Under the pieces are notes generated by a model. That model worked only from the letters and a program-made list of their open reading frames with translations. It was not told the DNA's origin and did not search any database. A stretch of DNA of 64,000 nt from Bursaphelenchus xylophilus (Eukaryota > Nematoda > Chromadorea > Rhabditida > Aphelenchoididae), in contig CAJFCV020000006.1 of NCBI GenBank assembly GCA_904066235.2, positions 12,028,001-12,092,000 of the forward strand. Reading direction: 5' to 3'. The position numbers were made by a program, and so were the translations under genes. Positions 12,601 to 24,600 of the stretch are shown here, piece by piece (position 1 is the first letter of the stretch; the number at the start of each line of letters is the position of its first letter).

Positions 12601-15600
12601 CGAAAAAAATTTTTTTTGAGATTCTAAAAACGCACGCTGTCAATTTTTAGAAGCAAAAAGAAATTCGTTGATAGCTTCAAAGAACACAAAGATATAAGCA
12701 AATCATTTGTTCCAAATTTCTTGAAACACCCTGTAGATAAAAATTGATGATTTTTTGACGTTTCAACGTGTATTTTGCCAAAAAACACAAGCTAATGTGT
12801 TTTTACAACCTTTTCAATGTTTTTCCTTGAAACTGATACCCATATCACACTCTGAAATATCGGATTTCCCAAAAACGGACCTTACACTTGATGTCAATCT
12901 CGATTTTTGCTCAAAAGACGGGATTAATCCGGCTGAACGGATGTGCTAATCCGTGTAACACACCTTCTAGTCTGTTGTGGCCCATTTTGCAGAGTTTCGG
13001 GCAACAGGCCGAGGGTTTACGGGCTAAAATACCCGAATTTCCGGATATTTTCGAGGTTTTCGGCGATCATGGCTATTCAAGTGGAATTCCGGCGGCGGGA
13101 CGGCACGGCCAGGTGGGCCAAGGAGATTTTAGAGTGTTATGAAGGGGACGGCGGGAGCTGTGGTCATTTCCGGCGGGGCAGCGTGCCGTTTTTGTCGTCC
13201 CATTGTGCCAAAAAAGCGCCGAAACGAAAGCCTTCGAATTTGGAGGCGAATTTTTGGATTTTTCCGAGGCCCAATGGCCTCGCCACGAAGCCCAGGCCCT
13301 CGCCGCTTGTTTGCTCTCGCTTCGGGACGCCCTCCGCGTCCCATGCGGTCTGTGCGCGCCCGGCGGCTTATAGCGCTGGATTCGGGGCGCTTTTTCTCTT
13401 TTATTAGTTCACGGCATTTGACCCCGGAGGCCCTCAACACTTGCGGTTTTTATCGAAAGTTCCGGCTAGAACATTGGAATTATGGATTTTTGAATTTGTC
13501 GCGAAAAAAATGCGAAAAAACCCCAATTTTCCCGGTTTTTCGGCAATTTTTCGCGGGAAAATGGGAAAATCCGGAAGAAGTTGATGTTTTCCCTCGAAAT
13601 TCATGTTGTATTTTAGTGGATTATGATGTCTTCTTCCTCTATCTACCTGGTGAATCCGGTTTTACTTCGGTTTGCATCGATTTTCATCGATTTTCCGCTC
13701 AAAAACAGCTGTTTTCCGCGAATTTTTGGATTTTCTTTTCGGTTTTACTCTAATTAGGTAATAAAATTGTTCAATTTAGCTAAATTATCAAGAAACATGT
13801 CTGTTTACACCTATTCCCCTTTAATTTTACATCGAATTCCCAAATTTTCGAAATTTTTTCGATTTTGTTACCTAAAATTATATTATCCATCGGAAAATCG
13901 AGCCGTCGTCTTGTCTTTGCCTGTTTTTTGGAAGGTCTAAGCGCCAAACAGGGATTTCGAGTTGTTTACATTCGATTTCAAGCACATTGCGCAATCTTTG
14001 CACTCCTTGGCCATGAATAATGTAGGGTAATGGTCCACAAACAAGGTGTAGGTGTTCCATTGTGTTGCGAAATCGTTGTAGTACGTGCATACGTTTTGTT
14101 GAATGATGTGACGCAACACTTGGCAATTGAATGGAGGGGAATTGCAGGAAATTTCGAAATCTCCCGGATTTTTGCTAAATCTCCGGGAAAGGAAAGAAAT
14201 TTTTAATTGTTTTTGGGGGATTTCTTTGATAACAAGTTGGCGGATGTCATACTACATGTCTGGGAAGGCTTTTCACCCCAGACAAGTCGAGTTTCATTTA
14301 TTTTTTGGCCAATTTTCTCCGGCTGGAGCATGGATAAGATAATTTAGGTAAGAAGTTGTCGATATTTCAAATTTTCGTGGCAAATTGTTGATGAAAAAGA
14401 TGCTTGAAGGTGGTTTAGAGCTATTTGATTTATTGCTGCCTCTTAGTTCGAGCTTCGACATTGATTTTGAGGCAAATTTTTCGTCTGGCCAATGGGTAAT
14501 GTAGTTTTGGTCTTTTCTCCGAGATTTTTTGATATTTTTAAGGGAATTCTTGCTGGATATGTTGTCTAGGACTATGTTAGAGGTGCTCATTGACTTTTTG
14601 TCCCAAGAATTTTGCGATAACATCAGTTTTAAATAATTTTTTTATCAGTCTGATGGATAATATAATTTTGATAATTTCTCCGGGTTTTTTTGATATTTCC
14701 TGATAAATTACTGTTTAATAAGTTGCCTAAGACCATTGCGGAAGTGTTGATTTAGTTTTTATCTCCAGAAAAAGCTATAAAATAGATTTTTTTTTCAAAT
14801 TTCCCATCAGAACCATGTATAATATAGGGTTTGCAGGATTTTGTATAATTTTCGGGCCAAGAGCTTAGCAACAGTTTGTCCCCAAGTCAAACACCATGAC
14901 GTAGAGACTGAAGGCCCTCCAAACTACTTGCAAAGCTTGAAAGCTCGCAAGTCAAAACGAATTCTAAGGCCAGGTGTTCGAACTCCCCTCCCGGGCGGGG
15001 GTTTCGGCCCACAAAACACGGGGAGACCGGGATTTTCAGATGTTTACGTGATTATAGTCTCCTGAGTGATTTTTTATTACGATTTGGGGTTGATTTGTCT
15101 CAAAATTATCATGGGTAATATAAATTTTTTTGTGGAAATGAGATTTTTAATCCAATTTTTGTTTAGAAAGAAGAATTGGGAGGTCGGAAATTCAATGAGA
15201 GCAAAAATATTGGTTGCTGGCTCTATCTGAATCGTTTTTTGATCAAATTTGGCCGGTTTTGTTATCAAAATTGGATCTGGAACGGGTTGAGTCAGCTTGG
15301 GAAACCGCAAGATCTATGAGAGATGAACGGAACAGCATTTTGAAACTCGATGTTGATTAGGAAGTAGTTTGGAGCGTGCAGTTGCATCTGCAAAGCTGTG
15401 ATCGTGTCAGCGGGGACTTTTTTTGGCTTCGCCGTTTTCTAGAGAGATTCCGGGTTACATTTTAAACCTAAGGAGCACATCTATCCCCAAGGTCAAATAG
15501 CAAATGGGTCGCCAAAGCTGGACATGGTAACCGGATGTTTGCTGAATCCACACTACCAGACCACCATGGAGTTCGTACGAAAAGCGAAGGCTTGCACAGG

Positions 15601-18600
15601 CGATTACACGTCTAGATCACATGATAAAAACGTCATTTAAAACTTTTGGAAAGCGTTAATGGAAGAAAATCACCAGTTTGGGTAGCTCTGCATCAAACAT
15701 GGTTTAACGCGTTCAAACCCGTCTAAACCTGGCCGAATGTGTCCCCATACCAGTCCTAGTAATCAGTGGAGGACTCACTCATTACTAGGATTGTTTGTTA
15801 AATTGTGGTTATTAGTAAAAGATTGAATTAAACCACGTGGTCATATCATTTTGTCCAGCCGATTTTTGGCGGTTTCGCGTTTTTCCAAATTTTACTCACC
15901 TTGCACTTTTTGAAATCCTTTGATACTTTTTGGGTACATGTTACATTGCTCCATACTCACTTTCACCAAATATTAAAGCAATTCATTTACCATGGACAAA
16001 TTGCCAGCGCAAAATTGCGGTGGTCATATCATTTTGTCCAGCAGTGTATTTCTCACGACAAAATTGCAGAACTCGTATTTTAGCGATTTCCCTCGCTGAA
16101 ATCGAGATTTTTCGAAGTTGATCATCAAAATTGATGTTATCCTTGATTTTTCTGATAGTTTGGAGGTATTTATAGGTAAAATAATGTTGATTGTGGAGCC
16201 TAAAGTTATATCTTTCTACTGAAACCATTTTTTCCATGTATTTTATCCATTTTCCCACCTAAATCGAGAGTTTTCCACCTTCTCCATCAGAAAATTGATA
16301 TTATCTTTGAGTTTCTTGGTATTTTATAGGTTTTACTGGGTGAATATGTTTCCATTTTGTAGCTTAAGGTCTTGGGTTTTGGTTAAACACTCTGGCCACG
16401 CATGTTATACCGATTTTCCCACGTAAATCGAGATTTTTCGACCTTCTCCATCAGAAAATTGATATTATCCTTTATTTTCTCGGTATTTTGGAGGTATTCG
16501 TAGGTAAAATAATGTTTATTATGGAGCCTAAGGTCCCGGCTTTCTATTGAAACCATGTTTGCCCCATATTCTACCCATTTTCCCACCTAAATCGAGATTT
16601 TTCGACCTTCTCCATCAGAAAATTGATATAATCCTTTATTTTCTTAAAAATTTGGAGGTATTTAAAGGTAAAATAGTGTTTATTGTGGAGCCTAAGGTCC
16701 TGTCTTTCTATTGAAACCATTTTTGCCCCATATTCTTCCCTTTTTCCCACCTAAATCGAGAGTTTTCCACCTTCACCATGAGCAATTTGCAAATTTTAGT
16801 CGCTTAGTCGTCGGAACGCCCCGCTTCGAGGCCTTAATGAATAAAAAATGTCGCCGCCGACGACCCCGCGCGTCGCTGACCCCGTCCACGTTGATATGGG
16901 GGAGGTCGGCGACGGCGCGCACGACCAGGAAACGGAGGACGTCGCCCGGCCAAGTCATATAACCCAACATAAGGCCAAAACCCCCGAACATCGGTAGGGC
17001 AAAGCGTTGATAATAAGTGTACTAGGGCTAATAGAAGCTATGGAAGAGAATTTTGGGGGAATTTGAAAAATTCGGTATATTGTAGTAGGTAAAATCACCT
17101 AAAATAAGGTGAAATTTGATGGGCATGGATGAAGTAAAGGCGAGACATGGGTGTTTAAAGGTTGGGAAATCATTTTTGGTATGTTATCATGGCGAATTCA
17201 GAGGTAAATGGGAGTCATTTTTGAAAAAAATTATGTACAGTGGGGGACCTGATCCAGTGGCAACAGTTGCCAAGATGCGGTAGTACAGCCCTTTTTTTCT
17301 GAAAACACATAAATTTCTACACTAATCTCTCTTTTCGCTGTTGTTTTCACCAAAAACGTAACTTTTTTCTTCTACGTATAAAATGGCAAACAACATTTTC
17401 ACAAAGCTCGGGCGCAGCCCACAAAAACAGTTTTTGAAGAAAATAACGTGCAAGTGGCGAAAAACGTACCATTTTGCATCCAGGAAGCATCAGAAATGTG
17501 GCAAAATGCCTCCCTCTCAAGGGAAAAAACTTCGTTTTGAAGGGCCCTCGCAAAAAGAGCTGGCTCGCTTTTGAAATCGGAGTTTTTTCACTTGGAGAGG
17601 GAAGCATTTTGCCACATTTTTGCTACTTCCCGGATGCAAAATATTACGTTTTTTGCCACGAGCACGTTATTTTCTTCAAAAATTGTTTTTGTGGGCTGCA
17701 CCCGAACTTTGTGAAAATGTTGTTTGCCATTTTATACGTAGAAGAAAAAAAGTTCCGTTTTTGGTGAAAACAACAGTGAAAAGAGAAATTAATGTATAAT
17801 TTTATGTGTTTTCAGAAAAAAAGACTGTAATACCGCATCTTGGCAACTGCTGCTACTGGATCGTGTCCCTCACTGTAAAATAAGGTAATTTTTGCCTATT
17901 TTTTGACCTGAATGGGATGAAAAGTAGGTGAAAAGTTGGGTTAGAGTGGGAATTTAGCCAGAATGTGTAAAAAGGTCTTTTGTTTTTCCATGTTTTACCA
18001 AAAAATCCCGTTTTAGGCCGTTCATCGCCTCCCCATTTATGCCGATAACTACCAAGTCGAAGAACGAGGTCGTGGAACAGCCCCGGAAACTCAAAGAGCC
18101 CCGAAGCCGCTCACCCACCAAGTATGGAGCACTGGCGCACAAGAGGTCGGACGCGGACCAGCGAAGAGCCGAACTTTTGCCGCTGCAGGCTGCGCCCGAG
18201 CCTTCCCCCGATTCGCTCGCCGTGACGCCGGCGGACCCGGTGCAGCCCCGGAAACGCTCGGATTCGGAGTCGTCGCACAGTTCGGACGCCTCGGAGTCCT
18301 CCAGCAGCTCCGACTCCTCCGACTCGTCTTACACCAGGTTCAGCGACCTGACCCGAAAACAATGGGCCACGATGGGCATGCTGGCCATTGCGAATTTGTG
18401 CTCAACAGTTGCATTCTCATGCATAGCCCCGTTTTATCCCGGCGAGGCCACCGACAAAGGCATGAACTCGACGGAAATTGGAATTGTCTTTGGAGTTTTT
18501 GAACTGGTCATGTTTGTCACAGCACCATTGCTCGGGAAATATGTAGGTTCTTTGGGGATTTTTGAGGCCAATGGAGGAATTTCGAGCCTATGAGAGGCAT

Positions 18601-21600
18601 TTTGGATCGGGTTTTGATCAAAATTTTGGTGGGTTAGATCATGGTGAATATAATTTTTGCCGAGTTTTGGAGCGTTTTGGATTAAGAAGTGTAGAAAAGT
18701 CCCTGAAAATTGATTTGAGGAGGCTTGGGGTGGTTTTTAAACTGTATTTTGGTCAAAATTTTGATGGCTTTTGTCATGGTGAATATAAATTTTGTCGAAA
18801 TTTGATATCGTTTGGGTTTTGAAAGGTGTATTCTTTACTAAAATGGGGATAGAAATAACTTTTGTTGTATTTACAGTGAGATTTTGCGATTTTTTGGATC
18901 AACTTTTGTCATGGTGAATATAATTTTTGTTGAAATTTGATATCGTTTGGGTTTTGAAAGGTGTATTCTCTACTAACATGGGGATAAAAGTAACTTTTGT
19001 TGTATTTACATTGAGATTTTGCGACTTTTTGGATCAAATTTTGTCATGGTGAATATAATTTTTGAGAATTTTGTTCTGGAAATCATAGTAAAATACGACC
19101 TAGGACAATTTAATATAAATTTAAAAATTTAATACAAAATATTTTCAGATGACCACAATCGGGTCGAAGCGCATGTTCACGGTGGGTTTGTTCATGACCG
19201 GCGTGACGGCCATCCTGTTCGGGTTCCTCAACTTGCTGCCGGCGGGTAGTCTGTTTTTCTGGGCCTCGCTGGTGATCCGATGCCTGGAGGCGCTGGGAGA
19301 CGCCTGCTTTGTGACTTCCTCATTCGCCATCAGTGCCAAATGTTTTCCCGGGCGAATCGCGACGGTTGTGGTGAGTTGGGCGAACGGCAGCTCGCGCCCT
19401 GGGCTGGGAAAGGAATGAAAGGGGGATTAGGGCTAAATTATGATGTAGAATGTGTCGGTGATTAGTAATATAAGTTTTAAAATGATTTTTGATGTTTTTT
19501 ATTTTTTGATTTTTGGCAGCTCGCGCCCTAGGTTGGGAATGAAAAAAGGGGATTTGGGGTAAATTATGATGTACAGGGTGGTTCAGCCGAAGCTTCCATC
19601 CTTATTTCAAGCATTTCTCCGCCTATAATGCACCAATTTTTATAAAATTTATATCAAATTGAAGCTGAAGTTTCCCATTTTTTGTCCACCAAATATGACA
19701 GGCCCAAGTTCAAGGATACCCCCGTACTGACCTTTGACATTTTCATTCCAAATTTTGGAGCCCGAAATCGGTGAAAATTAGAAAATTTTTGGAATGATTT
19801 TCAATTGAGTTTCTCGGACTTGGAAAATTTTTGGATTTGCGGCAAAAACAAAGTCGCCAAATTCAATGAAAATTTTTTAAAAAAGTAAGGTTCACAGAAG
19901 TAGCAAGTGCCTAAAAAGCATATTTCAATCCGGCGAGGCACCAAATCGAACGATTGAAAACGAAAGCTCTTTTCTCGGGCAATTCAGGCCTTACAACTTG
20001 TTATTTATCTTCAGGGTGGATTTCGTCATCCACATAGACAGTCTCGCCCATTTTTTCGTATTTTTTAAAATTTCGATTAACAAAGCCTGTTACCCCAGAA
20101 CACAAGAGCAATGCCTTCAAGATTAATTAGGAGTATTCCGTTGACTGCGGTCAATTTTTTCAGCAACTTCTGAATGTCATATTTAGCCAAAGACTCGAAT
20201 ATTTTCCAAGTACGAAAACTTAATTGAAAATCATTGCAAAAATTTTCTAAGTTTCACCGATTTCGGGCTCTAAAATTTGGAATGAAAATGTCAAGGGTCA
20301 GTACGGGGGTATCCTTAAACTTGGGCCTGTCATATTTGGTGGACAAAAAATGGAGAACTTCAGCTTCAATTTGATATAAATTTTATAAAAAATGGTGCAT
20401 TATCGGCGGAGAAATACTTGAAATAAGGATGGAAGCTTCGGCTGAACCACCCTGTAGAAAGCATCAAGGATAATGCTAAAAAGTATTAAAACAATTTTTA
20501 ATGTTTTTATTTTCTGATTTTTTGGCAGCTCGCGCCCTAGCTTTGTCTCGGAAATCTTGAAAAATTGGAGAAATTTTTTGATTTTTTGATGATTTTTGCC
20601 AAATAATTTTTTTTTTCAGGGTCTAATCGAGACATTTGCGGGTCTGGGCTACACCGCTGGACCGGTGATCGGCGCCGTTTTGTACGAATACGGCGGATTT
20701 CAAATGCCATTTTTGGTGCTGGGATTCTTATTAATCCTGGCGACGGTGGTCTCAATTTTCCTGGTAGAGGATATCGAGGACGAGGAAGCGGAGGACACGA
20801 AGGGAATGCTCGGCATGCTCAAAATGCCCGTGATTTGGCTCATGGTTTTCGCGGTGGTGATTTGCGCCATCTCGTTGAGCTTTTTCGACCCAACGTTGGC
20901 GGCTCATCTGGAATCGGTAGGTTGAAGTTTGTGTTGAATTAGTGCTTCGATGTTTAGGAAAGTTGGAAGAAAAATCAACCGCAAATTTTTGACTGCACAG
21001 TGCAGCGGAAAATAAACCATTTTTTGGCTGGATTTTCGCCAATTTTTTGTGGAAAAAATTAATTTTTTTCATGCACATTCTACTCATCATTCTAGACAAA
21101 GTCCAAATTTTTCAATTTGAAAATCAAAAAAAAAAATTTTTTATTTTTCGATCAAAAAATTTCGATTATTTTTTTTCAAACCACAAGAAAATCATCCCAT
21201 AGACCGTTTAGAAAATTCCATTCAACTATACTACTAGTCGTTCCAGAAAGTGCGTGCACTTTTTTCCGCCTTTTTTGCACCGCACAGTGCAAGTTTTCGA
21301 GTTCCCCGCGCGACGCGATCCTTTTCGAAACATTTTGCACTGTGCAATTTCCCCAAAGTTCGCGCCGCCTCCGTTGAGAAAAGCCTGCGTCGCTGCGACA
21401 TTGCAATTGCACGGTGCAAAGGTCAAATGCACCCCGCAAGAAGGGAATTTTGTGCACAGTGCGGTCCACGACAAAGAGTGCACGCACTTTCTGGAACGAC
21501 TAGTAGTCGAATTCCATCGATTGCGACCCCGCATCGATTGCGACCCAGCATCGATTGCGACCCAGCATCGATTGCGACCCCGCAACGATTGCGACCCAAA

Positions 21601-24600
21601 ATGGGGTAAAGCGACCCCGGGATGAAAATTCCTTGATTCTCTTCGGGAAAAACTTGATTTAGGGGTTTTCGAGGGTGCTGAATTCGAAAATGATGTTTAT
21701 TTTTCCTCTAGTACTACATAGTGCTGTCTGATACTGTATAGTACGAAGTCAAAATATCGCTTTTGACGTTAAATACTCGATTTAGGGGTTTTCGAGGGTG
21801 CTGAATTCGAAAATGATGTTTATTTTTCCTCTAGTACTACATAGTGCTGTCTGATACTATATAGTACGAAGTCAAAATATCGCTTTTGACGTTAAATACT
21901 CGATTTAGGGGTTTTCGAGGGTGCTGAATTCGAAAATGATGTTTATTTTTCCTCTAGTACTACATAGTGCTATCTGATACTATATAGTACGAAGTCAAAA
22001 TATCGCTTTTGACGTTAAATACTCGATTTAGGGGTTTTCGAGGGTGCTGAATTCGAAAATGATGTTCATTTTTCCTCTAGTACTACATAGTACTGTCTGA
22101 TACTATATAGTACGAAGTCAAAATATCACTTTTGACGTTAATGCTGTTGTTTTGATGCTTAGTACTCTTCAAAAACACGTTTTAAAGGCTTGGTGCTATA
22201 TAGTACTGTCTGATACTATATAGTACGAAGTCAAAATATGGCTTTTGACGTTAATGGTGTTGTTTTGATGCTTGGTACTCTTCAAAAACACGTTTTAAAG
22301 GCTTGGTGCTATATAGTACTGTCTGATACTATATAGTACGAAGTCAAAATATCGCTTTTAACGTTAATGGTGTTGTTTTGATGCTTAGTACTCTTCAAAA
22401 ACACGTTTTAAAAGCTTGGTGCTATATAGTACTGTCTGATACTATATAGTACGAAGTCAAAATATCGCTTTTAACGTTAATGGTGTTGTTTTGATGCTTA
22501 GTACTCTTCAAAAACACGTTTTAAAAGCTTGGTGCTATATAGTACTGTCTGATACTATATAGTACGAAGTCAAAATATCGCTTTTGACGTTAATGGTGTT
22601 GTTTTGATGCTTGGTACTCTTCAAAAACACGTTTCAAAGGCTTGGTGCTATATAGTACTGTCTGATACTATATAGTACGAAGTCAAAATATCGCTTTTGA
22701 CGTTAATGGTGTTGTTTTGATGCTTGGTATTCTTCAAAAACACGTTTTAAAGACTTGGTGCTATATAGTACTGTCTGATACTATATAGTACGAAGTCAAA
22801 ATATCGCTTTTGACGTTAAATACTCGATTTAGGGGTTTTCGAGGGTGCTGATTTCGAATATCATGTTCATTTTTTCTGAAACTTGCAAGTTTTCCTTAAC
22901 TAGTGGTGTTAAAAAGTAATTTTTTAAAATTTTTCAAAAAATACTCGATTTAGGGGTTTTCGAAGGTGCTGATTTCGAGTATCGGGTTTATTTTTTGGGG
23001 TTAGTCGCTGACTATGATGTTTAAGACGTGTTTTTTATGTCAGGTCGCGACAAAGCTCGCGACCACGGTCGATGCGGTTGCTCAAAAACCTCTGGAAATG
23101 GGGTTAGTGTTTGATTATGACGGTCAAGAAATTTCTTTTAATTATGTTTTTTTCGTTTTCATATACCTTTTCACATTTTTTAACTCGTTTGGATAACGCA
23201 TCATTTTATAATATAAAAGATGAAACAATAAAAAGAATTGATGATGAAAATATTAGAATTGATGTGAAATGTTTGTTGAGGTCACCGATGAAATATGCTT
23301 GAGGTACGCCTTAAAATAAAAATTAAAGCAAAAAGTTCCTTATTTTGGCCACAATAAAGGTACTCCGCGAACTGCGCCCAAGCTTGGGCACTTAGAAAAT
23401 AACTAAATCCACTGCCCGGGCATTGAGAACGATGAATTCAACGTGCACGCTAAATTTGGGCTAATTCCGACCAGTTTCCGCAAAGTTATAAGTTGTGGCC
23501 AAAATAAGGAACTCTAACCAAATTAAACACTTTAAATGCCCCCCTCCGCATCCCTCTTTTTTACAGTCCAGTTCTTTACGGCTTCATCTGCTCCATAATC
23601 AATCCGGTTTCTTTGGCCTTCTTCGTCGGTGGTTCGGTGCTATCATACAGATTGACAATATGGGCAAAAAGGAGAGATACCACGGTGGGTGATAACTTTT
23701 TACACATATACTGTAGCATAAAACAGTTATCAATTGACAGACTATCAAGGAGCCGTCTGAGAGAGCGTGGATCGTACTCAGTGTTTTTCAAAAGTCCTTC
23801 AACTAAAACTCGGCGACGGAACGGAAGTGTTTCAAAAATGATGTTGAAAATCTGCAGTAGATTAGTCAAGACTCCCAGCCATGTGAAAAAGTACAACGCG
23901 GACGCCATCAATGCATTCGTTGCCGCCATGTTATGATAGCATGCCGCAATTACAGTTTTTTTGCCGTCGGGAGAATAGGGAACTGTGCAATTCCAGGAAG
24001 TAACCGTCGCAGAGCTGCTACCGGCGAGATTAATGAGAGGTCCAACCATCCCCATATTGTTTAAAATTGGCTGCAACTTCAACCACCACATGATAATTAG
24101 AAAAATCGTATGAATGATGTGGTAGACCATACAGAACAACGTCGTCTTGAAGGTGGTGTCCCTTCGTTTTAAAGAAACGAGTAGGAACCAGGTTGCGGCG
24201 TAAGTCTGCCGGGCCCGCTTCTCTGGATTGGTGTAGCTGACTTCATTTTGTAATTCAGCGGTCAAGTTGAAGAAGTCGGTACCTATAAAAATCATTTCCG
24301 AATGAGTTGGGGGCAGAAACGAAAGAATTGGAATTGTATTTTTTAGAAAATCCTACAGCTTTAACCTGATTTTCCTACAGCTTTAACCTGATTTTAAACA
24401 AAACCCAGACAGAAACGAGCAGATTATTTTTTTAAGTTTACATACGGTCTCTGGATAAAAACCTCGGTGGTTTCTGAACATAAAGAGCCAAGAATCTTGC
24501 ATATATCTTATAAAATTATGTTGTTTCGTGAAATTTTTTCCCTCATGTCAAAATAGTTGGTCAAACAGTAGTATTTTTCGAATTGCTTACTAAAATATGC

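Noticed and set aside
11862..12643. Open frames of 117-158 codons in the 1.07-kb palindrome
   Set aside because: The same sequence appears on both strands because of the inverted repeat; no transposase motifs.
13139..13753. 204-codon frame in the GC-rich island of the transporter intron
   Set aside because: No recognisable domain; the frame runs from GC-rich into A/T-rich DNA without composition change at codon level. The short start exon at 13069 is the better reading.
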